Source: Nothopassalora personata (lineage: Eukaryota > Ascomycota > Dothideomycetes > Mycosphaerellales > Mycosphaerellaceae). From it: 64,000 nt of DNA. Shown in pieces: positions 34,501-45,530 of the stretch. The position numbers and the translations under genes are program-made. A model generated the notes under the pieces. The model was given only the letters and a program-made list of their open reading frames with translations. It searched no databases and was not told the origin of the DNA. The DNA lies in assembly GCA_033816765.1 (NCBI GenBank), contig CM066296.1, positions 1,488,001 through 1,552,000 of the forward strand, in the 5' to 3' direction. The stretch's first letter is position 1, and every line of letters begins with the position of its first letter.

Positions 34501-35187
34501 GAAGCGTACCCTCTCCCTCCTTTTCCTTCTTTTCCCTTATACTACGTTCTCGTAGCGTACTATACCCGTACTACTAGCGATCTACTAGCTCCTCGCTAGC
34601 GACCCGCTAGTACCGCTATAGCTTTAGAGGAAGCTATCTAAGACTAGCTCCGCTAGGAGGCCCTTATAGGGGGCCTATTAGCACTACTAATACTATTACT
34701 AGTATTACTAGTATAGATGTCTAGCGCGCTCGGCGCACTAGATACGCTAGCGAAGCGTAAGTTTAGCGTACTAGGGCCGTAGACCCCTAAGTCCTTACTA
34801 GCTAGGCGCCTAGGTATAGACATTAAGATATATATACGTTATCTCCCGTACTTCGTAGCTAGTAAGTATTCGCTACGCTCTTCGCTTACGATGCGCTTAC
34901 TAATAGTATAGTAGACGAGTAGGATACGTGTAATAGTATTACTACCGGCGAGTTACTTAGGAAGTATAGGCGCTATAGAGACATTAGGCACCCCTACGTT
35001 AGTAATACTAGCGTCGCTATCGCGTAGCTAGTAGCTCGCCTACGCGCCGCTCGCGCCTATATTAGGTTTAGTATAACCTAGTAATATTACAAGTTAAGAA
35101 GATAAGCTTAATTAGGTTTATTCTCGAGCCGATAGGAAGTCGAGGGAGAGTAATAAAGTAGTAGCTATCTTATCTTATAAAGACTAA
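31566..35187. pseudogene. RIP-destroyed left body of element E, with relic coding frame
   Basis: CpA and TpG are almost absent and TpA very frequent; for example the 60 bases from 32041 have ten TpA and no CpA or TpG, while CpG persists. One plus-strand frame at about 33390-33890 reads through sensible amino acids interrupted only by TAG/TAA at places where CAG, CAA or TGG would restore sense. It is therefore probably a former gene of E. The product is not recognisable. Short imperfect tandem repeats occur near 32805-32975. Confidence 0.6.
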
Positions 35188-35574
35188 TATTATTGTCTCG
35201 TTCTAGGGCTAGTCTTAAAAGAGAGATAAGTCAAGTCACGTGGCGGTATTATTCTTTGGAGAGGCTGAAGCAAGCTGAGCGAAGATGAATGATAGGAATA
35301 AGAGTTGTATTCCAATTAGTGAGATAGTAACATAAGTTGAACGCATTAGAACTATAAGGGTTTCTAGCGTTCCTAAATACAAAGGAGATTCGCGGCGTAG
35401 AGCCTATAGCTTAGTATAATCACCTTAATCAGTCCTACTGAGCATACTGATTACACTGATCAGTCCGTGAAGTGATTAGTGTCACGTGCGTCTAGATGAT
35501 TAGTATCACGTGTTTCTAAGTGATTAGTGTTTCGTGTGTCTAGTCGGGGCTGCCGTTTGGACCGAACCGTAACA
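35188..35574 (-). mobile_element. Solo LTR of the A/D Gypsy family, 387 bp
   Basis: Starts TATTATTGTCTCG (RIP-altered TGTTAT...) and ends ACCGAACCGTAACA. It is homologous to the D LTR over AGTCACGTGGCGG, GAAGATGAAT and CTAAATACAAAGGAGAT. It is flanked by the direct duplication ACTAA at 35183-35187 and 35575-35579. Many CpA/TpG remain, so it is younger than its surroundings. Orientation is that of a minus-strand element. Confidence 0.75.
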
Positions 35575-36236
35575 ACTAAGTAGTAGTAAGGTAGAGGTTA
35601 GGTTATAGTGTATTCTAAACAGTAATATTAAATAGTAAGTTAAACGCCTCGAAACTATAAGGGGTTCTTAGCGTTCCTAAATATAAAGAAGATTTGTAGA
35701 TCTCGGTAATTAGTCTAATTATTCTAAGTATAAGCAGTCTAATTAGTCTAAGCATAAGTAGTCTAATTGCCCTAAGTCTAAGCGCTTAGGTAGGATAAGT
35801 TACGTGTTTATCTTATCGTTATAATTCTAGGGTCTATAGGAATTATTCCGTATTAGCCTAGCGCGATAAGCTTATCTAGGGGCTTAGTAACCCTATTACT
35901 AAGTAAGAGTAGGATGCTCTAGACTAGTAGTACGAGGTCTACGCCTAGCTAGGCGAGTAGATCTTAGAGGTAAGTACTACGCCTTACTAGCGCTCCCTAC
36001 GCTCGCCGTATACGGCGTACTATCGCTCCCTATGTAAATCGGCTAACCTCCTCCTAGGCTAAGAGGCAGTTTAGTACCTATAAGAATAAGCGTATAGGCG
36101 ACACCCGCGTACGCTTCGCCGGCGCCTCTACTACTACTACTCCCTCCTCCGCCGCCGCTACTACGTCCGTAGTTCTATAGTAAGAGTAGAATAGGGCCCT
36201 TAATAGGCTCTTCGAGCTCGGCCGTACGGTAAGTAA
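35575..36236. repeat. Older RIP-altered LTR fragment and unidentified degraded sequence
   Basis: About 35590-35700 matches the A/D LTR in eroded form (AAACGCCTCGAAACTATAAG, CTTAGCGTTCCTAAATA), in the same orientation as the solo LTR that interrupts it. From about 35830 to 36236 the sequence is RIP-altered and unassigned. Confidence 0.5.
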
Positions 36237-36656
36237 TGTTACGGGTCAGATTAGGCTAATGCTTAGCAACTAATTAGAGCCTCTATAGTTAAGTAAGCGC
36301 TACTATAGCTAGAAGGGCACAGCTACCGTAGAGTGATCTGTTGCTCTACGGAACCTATAAGACAGATTAACAGATTAGATTAGAGCACGATAGCAATTAA
36401 TCTATTACTCTATATAATCTGTAAAACAGATTAATAGATCGGAGTAGATTAATAATGATTTCCTTTGTATTTAGGAATGCTAGAAACACTTATGGTTCTA
36501 ATGCGTTCAACTCATGTTACTATCTCACTAATTGGAATATAACTCTTATTCCTATTATTTATCTTCGCTTAGCTTACTTTAGCCTCTCTAAAGAATACCG
36601 CCGCGTAACTTAACTTATCTCTCTTTTAAGACTAGCCCTAGAACGAGACAATAACA
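36237..36656 (+). repeat. 5' LTR of element A, 420 bp
   Basis: TGTTACGG to GACAATAACA. The right-hand 200 bp align with the D LTR, including the TATA-like TGTATTTAGG followed by GCGTTCAACTC. The middle of the U3 part differs strongly from the 3' LTR of the same element. Confidence 0.8.
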
Positions 36657-36672
36657 CTTTAAACGCCCTTAG

Positions 36673-38695
36673 GATAAGCGCTACTTAAGCAGCTAGTAGG
36701 GGAACACCCGCCCCTAGCGAAGTAGGAAGCATCCGCCGTGCGCTACTACAATAGACCACCACGAAGGACGATAAGTCTAATAACGATAACGAGCCTACTC
36801 TAAGGAAGAACGTCGTTAAGGCTGCTAAGCTAGACCTCTTCTATAGAGATAGGGCTAAGCTCGACGACTGGATTAATTAGATAGATATGTATCTTATGTT
36901 CAACCTAGTCGATGCCGATGAAAGAACTATCTTCGCTATTACGTACCTTCGCGGAAGTGCGTAGAACTGGATTAAACCTTACCTTAAGGAATACCTTAGA
37001 GGTATAGGACGACAAGACCCTACCGGAATGTTTAGGAGCTACACCCTTTTTAAAGAAAAGATAAAGTCAATCTTTAGAACCTCAAACGAAGTCTAATAGG
37101 CTATACGAATCATTTAACACCTAAAGCAGAAGACGTCTACTTTAGAGTATGCCGCTAAATTCGAAGAATACGGACAAATTACCGGATAGGACTAGACGGC
37201 GTTAATAACTATGTTCCGACGTAGACTTAAAGACTCCGTTAAGGACGAGTTAATAAGACACGGGGGACGGATTACTAACCTCGAAGAACTAATGAAGGCG
37301 TCGATTAATATCGATAACTAGCTCTAGGAACGACACTAGGAGAAGAAATATGACTCTAAAGTAGGAGGAATAGTAGGATATGCTCCGGACCGTAGACCCT
37401 TAGGAGGATACGTTACGAAGGGAGAATTCTCACGACAAAGCTAGCCCTACTATAGACTACAGCTAATAGAACTAGACGTTACCTAACGAGGACGGAAGAT
37501 CGATAAGAGTAGGGGCTACGGAAAGCCCTTTAAAGGAAAAGGAAAACTCATATACTATGCCTATAGTAAGGAAGGCTATATAGCGCGGGATTGCTACGGT
37601 AAAAATATAGTGCGCCGCGAGCAATTTAATATAATGCAACCCCGAACTAGTAAATCCGAGAGTAGCGTTAGATCTCGAGGAGATACCGACTATACTCGGA
37701 GAGTAGGGGAGAGAGCTAACAATAGAAGCACGATGCTTCTCCTAGATTCCTTAGAAGGACGAGGAGGATACTATAGGCAGTAAATGGTAGTCATTCCATT
37801 TAATGCGAAGAACTAACTACGACAGTTCAACATAATAATACGAAGAGTCGACTACGAGATCGAATTAAAGTCTCGAAATGGTTATAGAAGCCTTCATTAG
37901 CGATTCTATTACTAAGACTCGTGTTAAGTTTACTACGCCGCGAAGTTAGGCGTAGGGTATTAGCCTTAGCAACTACGAGGAACCCTAGGAGCGACGCATA
38001 GGCAAAACGCCACGCTCCGAGAAGTAGATATCGATAAATCCTACTTCGACAAAGATAGAAGCGACAAAGAAAATCAGGACCTAGGATGGAACGGATTATA
38101 GTTACTAGAACCATAGGAAGAAAGTTAAGAAACTACCGGGCTAAATACTATTAAGGAAGAACAGGATCCGGAAGAATTAACCGAAGAAGATTCCTCCGAA
38201 GGAGAAGAGAGCGACACTAACGACGATAACGAACAACTTACCTTTACGGTAGATACACCTAAGAAACTGTACAATATAATCATCTACCTATAAAGAAGGC
38301 ACGAGGAATTCCTACCTAAGATAGGCGGACGAAGAAGGCTATACTCTATTAAGTTTAACAAGACACTCGACACCCTACAAGGCATAGCCTAGGGATACCT
38401 ACTCATAGAAACAACCGAGAATCTAGTAACCGCCGTTACCGAACGACTACCGATAGGAAGCCGAATAACAGGAACCGGATACTTAACACCGGTAGGAACT
38501 TTCGTCTTGAACGAACTACGAACAGTAGTATAGCATGTACGGGCTCTCTACTTAGAAACGTAGAAGATCTAGGAACGCAATAGACTACAAGTGTAGACAT
38601 AGGGTAACGGGCTATAGGTTCTAGCCGAAGCCTCTAGACACGAAGCACAGCGAACTACATACCATTCGGGAAAAGGATTAGCTCCCTAGGAATAA
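36673..38695 (+). pseudogene. RIP-inactivated gag of element A
   Basis: Aligns along its length with gag of element D: same order from the start region (ATAAGCGC where D has ATGAGCGC) through the GSAQNWIKPY-equivalent region near 36960 and the zinc-knuckle region near 37550, to the end at the gag/pol junction (ATAA for ATGA at 38692-38695). The differences inspected are almost all CpA-to-TpA on one strand or TpG-to-TpA, creating dozens of TAG/TAA stops. Confidence 0.85.
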
Positions 38696-38810
38696 GCGAC
38701 CGGAGGGAGTTATATAATACTTAGGCTTATGCATCGACATTAAACACAGTTTTCTAGACACGAGCAATCGTTAACGGACATAAGACTAGTGTTATAATCG
38801 ACTTAGGAGC

Positions 38811-38962
38811 TGTGACGGGCAGGTGGTAGACGAGTTGCAATACGAGTCTACGAAGAAGAGCGCGAGATGCGCGAGCTATTTAAATGCGCCGGAACAACGT
38901 TGTTCCGGGCCGATCTTTCACTGCAGGGTCCATTCACATGTGCCTGGTGTCGCTTCGTGACA
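38811..38962 (-). repeat. 3' LTR of element B
   Basis: 152 bp, identical to 46571-46722. The purine tract (GAAGGGAGGGGG on the minus strand, 38966-38977) lies just inside. Confidence 0.93.
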
Positions 38963-39052
38963 GTACCCCCTCCCTTCAAAGAACGAGCTCCTGCGAGTGC
39001 CGTATACGTCTAGAGTCTCTTATACTTGCGCGCGTGTCGTCGTGTCGGTTGG

Positions 39053-42000
39053 CTATGCCGAACCGCTCACGCTGGCTTGCTGTCGCTGCTCATCATGTCG
39101 CTGGCTTGTGCTCGCTCCTTTGCGTCGTCGCAACATCGCAAATCCATCTTGTCCAAGCTTATGTACTGGGGACGTAGTTGCGTCGCGTCCATCCATGTCA
39201 CCATCGTCTGTCACGCGAGCCGGTCTGGATGTGGCGCTGTCAAACAGGCGGCCTTTTTCAATCACTGCCAGTCCGTACAGTATGGGTTCTGGAAGCTCGT
39301 AGGGTGGCTTCGGCTTGTCTGGATAGCGCGCGTAGAAGTCGGCAACCAGTTCTTCACAACCTGGCAATAGGTCGTCCCATCTCTGTGTCCGTATATCACC
39401 GCTCTTATAGCGCAAGGTGAACCACACTTGCCTATTCCTGTACTTGATAGCAGCATTAAGCACTTCGTCAACTTCCCATTCTGTGTCCACTTCTCCTTCT
39501 CTTTCGACTTCGACGGGCGGCGGCGGAGGGTTGTGTTGTCCCGCAAGTGGGTCGTTCGTGTCACGTCGGAGAAGGCTCGAGTGGAATACGTTGTGAATGT
39601 TCAGATCGGGCTGGCTGTCGAGGTCGAGTCGGTAGGATCGCTTGCCTATCTGCGCTGTAACGGGGAATGGTCCGATGAACTTGTCGTCAAGTTTCTTCGC
39701 GGGTCTCTTGGTGGTGATGTTTTTGGTGTTCAGGAAAACTCGGTCACCAACCTCAAAATTTGGGGCGGGTGCACGGTGTCGATTCGCTTGGTCAGCGGTC
39801 CGTGCTTGGCCATAAGCATGTGCCGCTTGCAGGTCCGCGAGCACTCCCTTGAGGAAGTCGCCAGTCTGCCTTATGCGTTCGGCAAATGTCTCCGCACGCT
39901 CGAGTTGTGGCACTTCTCGAGCCAGCGCTTGCGGTCGGTCCACAGCTTTCACGTCCATTCGGGGGTGTCGTCCCGTATTGGCAAAGAATGGAGTCATGCC
40001 AGTTGTCGCCGACTCATGGTTGTTGAGTGCGAACTCTGCATTGGGCAGCAAGTCTGCCCAGTCGTCCTGCTGGTAGTTGGTGAACAAGCGTAGGTACTGC
40101 TCCAATGCCTGGTTAGTTCTCTCGGATTGGCCATCTGTCTGAGGATGGAATGCAGTCGACAGGTTCTGCTTGGTTCCCAGCAACGCGCAGAACCTCTTGA
40201 AGAATGCACAGGTCCACTGGGTTCCTCTGTCTGAGAAGACAATCTCGGGGACGCCATGCTTCGGATACACATAGGTGTAGATCAGGCGGGCGACATGCTC
40301 GGCTTCCAGGCTGTTCGTTGGGATGAAGATGACTTGTTTCGAAAGGCAATCCGTCACTGTCAGTATGTTTTTGTAGGTAACGCCATCGATTGTGCGCTTG
40401 CTCGGCGGCAATTCTACAATGAAGTCCATGGCAATATGCTTCCATACGTCTGGTGGGGCTTGAAGTGGTGCTAGCAATCCCTGGTACTTGAGTCGTGACG
40501 GGTTTGCTCTCCGGCATGGTTGACAATTGCGGACGTACCGTGCTACGTCGCCTTGCATCAGCGGCCAATACATGCTATGGCGCTGGATCAAGTCGAATGT
40601 GCGTGCTGCTCCTTGGTGCCCTGCTATTGCGGTGTCATGATGGGCTCGAATGACCTTTGTCCGCAGGTTCTTGTACATGGGCACGTACAATCTTCCATTC
40701 ACGAACAACTGGTCGTTGTGAATAAGGCAATCCGTCGCCGCTATCTTCTGCTTCTGCAGGAACTCGGATGAGCGTCGCGCTGCTAGGTCGGCTTGCAGTC
40801 GTCTTATACGAGTTGCAATTGATGGGTCTGCGTACGCTTCATCAATGAGTTCGACGAGGTCTTCTCCTTCGTCTTGGTGTTCAGGGTCTGCTTCGGCGGG
40901 TGCGGGCTCTTGTCCTGGCGCTGGCGCTGCGGGTTCTACTGCTGGTGTGGGCTCTGCTGTAGGTGTTTCTTCCTCCCCTTCCTCGTTGAGCTGCTCTTCT
41001 TCTGCTGCTTCTTGTCGTGCTCGTGCTCGGGTCATCGCGTATAGCTGACCTTCGTCGTCCTCTTCAGCCTTAGCAAGATGCATTGCGAAGTTGGCGATGT
41101 CAAGCATCTCTGGCTTGAGCACTACTTGGTGCTGATGTTGCATTCTCGGGTCCTCTACACCTTGTGGGATGTCCTGCGATCTCCGGGTCAGGCTGTCAGG
41201 CTTGGTACCCTGTCGCCCAGGCCGGTACGTGATCTTGAAGTTGAACTGAGCCAAGAATTCCGCCCAACGTGCCTGTCGCCGGTTCAGTTGCTTGGTAGTC
41301 ATAAACCATTCCAGGTTCCGGTGGTCCGAGAGCACACGAATGGGGGCTTCATCCGTGCCTTGCCCGATTAGCTCATACTGCCATTCTTCAAAGCACTTAA
41401 TGATGGCAAGCAACTCCTTGTCATAGATGTCGTAGTTGCATTCGTGCACGTTCATCTTCTTGGAGAAGTACGCTACTGGGCGTACGAGACCGTCCGGTTG
41501 GCGCTGCGATAGCACTCCTGCTGTGACCCAATCTGAGGCATCGGTTTCGACGATGGTCTCATAGTCCGGATTGAAGTGGGCAAGCACACGGCCTTTTGCC
41601 GACGTGAATCTGTCTTTCAGCGTCTCGAATGCCTTTTGACATGCTTCTGACCATTCGAACTTGACGTCTTTCTTCGTGAGCTCCACCATGGGTGATACCA
41701 CGCGGGAGAATGCTTCTACGAATCTTCTGTAAAAGCCTGCGAAGCCTAGGAACGCCAACACGTCTTTGGCGTTACGTGGCGTATCCCAGTTGGCTATCGC
41801 ATCTACCTTAGCTGGGTCCATCTCGATGCCTTCAGTCGTGAGGATGAGACCTAGGTACTTCACGCGCTTGACTGCGAATTCGGACTTCTCAATGTCCACA
41901 GGAAGGCCGGCTTCCATTAGCTTGTCCAGAACTAGTTCGACGTGCTTGTAATGGTCCTCTTCGTTACCATCCGTGTAGATCAGGATATCATCCAGGTAAA

Positions 42001-43555
42001 CAGTGCAGAATAGATCCAGGAATTCGCGCAGAATCTCGTTGATTTTCCGTTGCCAGCTACTTGGGCCATTGCACAGACCGAAGGGCATTGCTCGAAACTG
42101 GTATAGACCATACCGGGTGATGAAGGACGTTAGGTATTCGTCACCTTTTCGAATTCGCATGTTGTTGAATGCAGCCACGATGTCCAACTTCGTGAACCAT
42201 TTGGCCTTGCATAGGCGGTCTAGGGTCTCGCGAATCAGCGGAATAGGGTATCGGTCCTTAATTGTCAGCGCATTAAGCGCGCGGTAGTCGACACAGACCC
42301 GCAGCCCACCTCCGGGCTTCTTGACAATCAGAAGGGGTGAGCATCCGTCCGCGAAGGACTTCTCAAGGAGTCCTGTCGCCATGCCTTCGTCGACGAACTT
42401 CTTGGTCACGGCTAGTTGTTGGGAATTCATAGCATAACCCTTGTGGTAAGGCAGCTTCGCTCCTTCTTTCAAGTTGATGGCGTGGTCTGCCGACGAGTGT
42501 TCAGGTAGCACCCATTCAGATTTATGGCGGAATGCTTTCTCCTTATGCCACAGGCGTCGTGGCAACTTAGTCTTCGGGTCCACTGCTTCGGATCGCTCGA
42601 GGAATCGCTCAACGTCTTCAGGTGACATGGCGTTGAGGAACTCTTCGTCTCTTCCAGGGTCGAAATCTTCTGGCCAGAGGGCATAGATCTCATGATCCTT
42701 GCGCTTGCTCATGCGGTGGAAGTATTCTGCGCTGACCATGCAGATCTCTTCGGTGCTGGTAGAAGTCTGTGCCTTTGGACGCACACTGGTCTCTCCTCTG
42801 CTATCCACAGCGATCATGCAAGGTCGTCCATCACTGCAGTGATTGTGGAAGCACTCAGGCTTATCGAAAGTCAGGGTACGGTTCTTGAAGTCTGGTGTAG
42901 GATTATGTTCTTCCCACCACGACATTCCTAGGACCATGTCATAGGTGTCCAAGTCGGTGACGTATGCCATTTGCTGCTCCGTATGGTTGCCAATAGTGAA
43001 GTTGACCATGGCCATATGGGTGAGGTGCGATAGGGCACCATCTGCTAGTCTCAACCGTCTAGCTCGTGCTAGCGGTATAAGTGGGATTTTGTTTGCGCGA
43101 CAGAAACCGTGATGTATGAAGATAGATGAACCACCAGTGTCGCCAAGTGACTTTGCTTTTACATTGCGATGAGGAGTATGTACATCAGCCGACAGAACCC
43201 AGTGCTTGCCTTGCTTCGGTTCTACAATAGTGCTTTGTATACCGCCTGCTTGCTCGGCACAACTGAGGTGTTCTTCGGTGTGTGCTGTCTCACTCATGGA
43301 GCACAGGAATTCTTCCTTCTCTTGCTCCATCTCTTTCTTTCGGTCGTGTCGAGGGATCGTGTAGCGGATATCGTGGTGTGGTGCGGATACTGGGGTATTA
43401 GGTGTATTCGATGCTGGGGGTGATACGATCTCCTCAAGGACACTTCCATCGCTTGGGCTGTCACTGGCAATGCTCATGTCATCATCATCTATTTCTTCAA
43501 TCGTGGTTCTTCTGTCAGGTCTTGGCTCGACGGCGACTTTCGACGAGCCCTTTAG
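39053..43555 (-). CDS. pol: pol polyprotein of element B (protease, RT, RNase H, integrase)
   Basis: The frame is open from the frameshift site; the first Met is at 43477, giving 1474 aa from there. Aspartyl protease is near residues 85-210 (active site DTG in KSLGDTGGSSIF). Reverse transcriptase at about 340-530 has YLDD in LFCTVYLDDILIYTDG. RNase H is at about 640-760 (VETDASDWVTAG). The integrase has a zinc domain HHDTAIAGHQG...CQPC at about 945-990 and a DDE core: MDFIVELPP, FSDRGTQWTC, HPQTDGQSERTNQ. The C-terminal region (TEWEVDEVLNAAIKYRNRQ) resembles a weak chromodomain. Order RT-RNase H-integrase makes it Ty3/Gypsy. No stops or RIP changes, so enzymatically intact as read. It acts in virus-like particles to copy and insert the element. 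Confidence 0.95.
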   Translation of the reverse strand, partial: LKGSSKVAVEPRPDRRTTIEEIDDDDMSIASDSPSDGSVLEEIVSPPASNTPNTPVSAPHHDIRYTIPRHDRKKEMEQEKEEFLCSMSETAHTEEHLSCAEQAGGIQSTIVEPKQGKHWVLSADVHTPHRNVKAKSLGDTGGSSIFIHHGFCRANKIPLIPLARARRLRLADGALSHLTHMAMVNFTIGNHTEQQMAYVTDLDTYDMVLGMSWWEEHNPTPDFKNRTLTFDKPECFHNHCSDGRPCMIAVDSRGETSVRPKAQTSTSTEEICMVSAEYFHRMSKRKDHEIYALWPEDFDPGRDEEFLNAMSPEDVERFLERSEAVDPKTKLPRRLWHKEKAFRHKSEWVLPEHSSADHAINLKEGAKLPYHKGYAMNSQQLAVTKKFVDEGMATGLLEKSFADGCSPLLIVKKPGGGLRVCVDYRALNALTIKDRYPIPLIRETLDRLCKAKWFTKLDIVAAFNNMRIRKGDEYLTSFITRYGLYQFRAMPFGLCNGPSSWQRKINEILREFLDLFCTVYLDDILIYTDGNEEDHYKHVELVLDKLMEAGLPVDIEKSEFAVKRVKYLGLILTTEGIEMDPAKVDAIANWDTPRNAKDVLAFLGFAGFYRRFVEAFSRVVSPMVELTKKDVKFEWSEACQKAFETLKDRFTSAKGRVLAHFNPDYETIVETDASDWVTAGVLSQRQPDGLVRPVAYFSKKMNVHECNYDIYDKELLAIIKCFEEWQYELIGQGTDEAPIRVLSDHRNLEWFMTTKQLNRRQARWAEFLAQFNFKITYRPGRQGTKPDSLTRRSQDIPQGVEDPRMQHQHQVVLKPEMLDIANFAMHLAKAEEDDEGQLYAMTRARARQEAAEEEQLNEEGEEETPTAEPTPAVEPAAPAPGQEPAPAEADPEHQDEGEDLVELIDEAYADPSIATRIRRLQADLAARRSSEFLQKQKIAATDCLIHNDQLFVNGRLYVPMYKNLRTKVIRAHHDTAIAGHQGAARTFDLIQRHSMYWPLMQGDVARYVRNCQPCRRANPSRLKYQGLLAPLQAPPDVWKHIAMDFIVELPPSKRTIDGVTYKNILTVTDCLSKQVIFIPTNSLEAEHVARLIYTYVYPKHGVPEIVFSDRGTQWTCAFFKRFCALLGTKQNLSTAFHPQTDGQSERTNQALEQYLRLFTNYQQDDWADLLPNAEFALNNHESATTGMTPFFANTGRHPRMDVKAVDRPQALAREVPQLERAETFAERIRQTGDFLKGVLADLQAAHAYGQARTADQANRHRAPAPNFEVGDRVFLNTKNITTKRPAKKLDDKFIGPFPVTAQIGKRSYRLDLDSQPDLNIHNVFHSSLLRRDTNDPLAGQHNPPPPPVEVEREGEVDTEWEVDEVLNAAIKYRNRQVWFTLRYKSGDIRTQRWDDLLPGCEELVADFYARYPDKPKPPYELPEPILYGLAVIEKGRLFDSATSRPARVTDDGDMDGRDATTSPVHKLGQDGFAMLRRRKGASTSQRHDEQRQQASVSGSA

Positions 43556-43561
43556 TTTCCC
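43555..43561 (-). promoter_or_regulatory. -1 ribosomal frameshift slippery site between B gag and pol
   Basis: Minus strand reads G GGA AAC TAA in the gag frame. GGGAAAC fits the X XXY YYZ rule and sits directly against the gag stop. After a one-base backward slip, the pol frame is open from CTA AAG onward with no stop up to the pol ATG at 43477. Pol is in the -1 frame relative to gag, as required. A downstream RNA structure was not evaluated. Confidence 0.75.
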
Positions 43562-44325
43562 TCCTCGTTGTGTGCCTTCTCAGTGAGGAGTCCGGCCACA
43601 GGTGCTGCCTCAATCTGCGCTGGCTCGGTATCCATTGCGTTTAGTCGAATCTCGCGGGGCACATCAGCATATTCGTACCGACCGCGTGCCTTGGAGTTGA
43701 GGATGCAGGCGGCGTCCTCGCCTCGGTGGCCGAGCTCGTGACACTTGAAGCAACGGTTCTCACGAATGTAACGGTCCTTGTCCGCTGAGCTGCAGTACGG
43801 ACGGTCGTACTTGCGAGGGATTTGGCGGACAGCTAGTGCCCTGCCTCCGCGGCCTCCACCACGACCTCGGGTGCTGCCACGGCCGCGAGTCGAACTGCTA
43901 CCGGAATCTGCGTTGCCGTCCTTATCCTTGTCTTTGTTGCCTCCGCCGCCATGGTTGTAAGCGGCGCTAACTTCCTTGCCAACATTCCAGCTCTGCTCGA
44001 TGCCGCGTGCAATTTGGCAGAAGTGGTTGAAATCGGGGTCAGTCCGATCGCGGGCAAGAGTCTCAGCCCATCTCTTAGCCAGCTTCGTGTACAGGACCGA
44101 GGCCTTAGGTTGGACCTTGGCCTTTGCACAGAGGGTGCGGTACTTCGTCGACACTTCCGCGAAGGTCATGGTTCCCTGTCTCAAGGTCTCCAGCTGACCT
44201 TGGGCAGTGAACTGCGCGTCCGCTTCACCGAATTCAGCATCGAACTGCTCCCACAGGTCATCTATGGAAGTCCAGGTGTCCTTCATAGCCAGGATGCTGT
44301 CGAATGGCAGTTCTTCAGTCACGCC

Positions 44326-44844
44326 AACTGGGAGAAGCACTTTGATGAAGAAGCTGAGAAGATCGAAGAGCTAGAAGCAGAAGTGGAGAGGCTCGAAGCA
44401 CGAGCAGACGGATACAAGACTGAACGAGATACTGCTCGAGAAGAGGCCGACCTAGCACAGGCCGACATCGAGAAGCTACGCAACGACCTCACTACTCTCC
44501 GTAAAGAGCTGAGCCGGACCAAGCGCCAGGTGACAATCGCACAGACTGCTGAGGGCACAGGTAACGGCGACCTGCTCGAACAGCTCCGACAGGCTAAGGA
44601 AGACTTGGCCTCAGCTGAAGACGACATCACCAAGTTCCAGCAAGCTAGAAAGGAGGATCGTGCACGCATTCAGCAACTTGAACAGGAAGCAGCGATGCCA
44701 CGACCACAGACACGCCAGTCCCGATTTGACGCTGATGCACGCGACTTCGTCCCTAACGACAACAGATTCACACCAGGACCACAAGGTCAAGGAACCAACG
44801 GACGATTCGAAACACCCGGCGCCGGGACTACCACCACGAATGGC
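44326..44844 (+). repeat. Inverted 519-bp copy of gag coiled-coil region inserted in B gag
   Basis: Reverse complement of 45012-45530; translation of both arms is identical (NWEKHFDEEAEK to TTTTNG). It is flanked by a 25-bp direct repeat of the insertion point (44301-44325 and 44837-44861), and the right junction shares the 8 nt CGAATGGC with the donor arm. Together with the donor arm it would form a 519-bp hairpin with a 167-nt loop in the element's RNA. Confidence 0.9.
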
Positions 44845-45011
44845 AGTTCTTCAGTCACGCCTAGCATAAATTCGATCATGTCTTCATAGCTGGCACCTTG
44901 CTTCACATAGGCTTGGTTCAGCTTTGCCCGAGCCACAGTCTTGAAGCGCTCGTACTTGCTGCGGTCTCCCTTGAAGACCTCTGGGTCCTTGATGCGGGTG
45001 TTGAAGAATCC

Positions 45012-45530
45012 GCCATTCGTGGTGGTAGTCCCGGCGCCGGGTGTTTCGAATCGTCCGTTGGTTCCTTGACCTTGTGGTCCTGGTGTGAATCTGTTGTCGT
45101 TAGGGACGAAGTCGCGTGCATCAGCGTCAAATCGGGACTGGCGTGTCTGTGGTCGTGGCATCGCTGCTTCCTGTTCAAGTTGCTGAATGCGTGCACGATC
45201 CTCCTTTCTAGCTTGCTGGAACTTGGTGATGTCGTCTTCAGCTGAGGCCAAGTCTTCCTTAGCCTGTCGGAGCTGTTCGAGCAGGTCGCCGTTACCTGTG
45301 CCCTCAGCAGTCTGTGCGATTGTCACCTGGCGCTTGGTCCGGCTCAGCTCTTTACGGAGAGTAGTGAGGTCGTTGCGTAGCTTCTCGATGTCGGCCTGTG
45401 CTAGGTCGGCCTCTTCTCGAGCAGTATCTCGTTCAGTCTTGTATCCGTCTGCTCGTGCTTCGAGCCTCTCCACTTCTGCTTCTAGCTCTTCGATCTTCTC
45501 AGCTTCTTCATCAAAGTGCTTCTCCCAGTT
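45012..45530 (-). repeat. Donor arm of the B gag inverted duplication
   Basis: Original gag segment, coding on the minus strand, copied in inverted orientation at 44326-44844. Confidence 0.9.

Noticed and set aside
43951..44889. 312-aa plus-strand frame with a perfect coiled coil
   Set aside because: It is the inverted copy of gag read from the other strand, fused to noise; not an independent gene.
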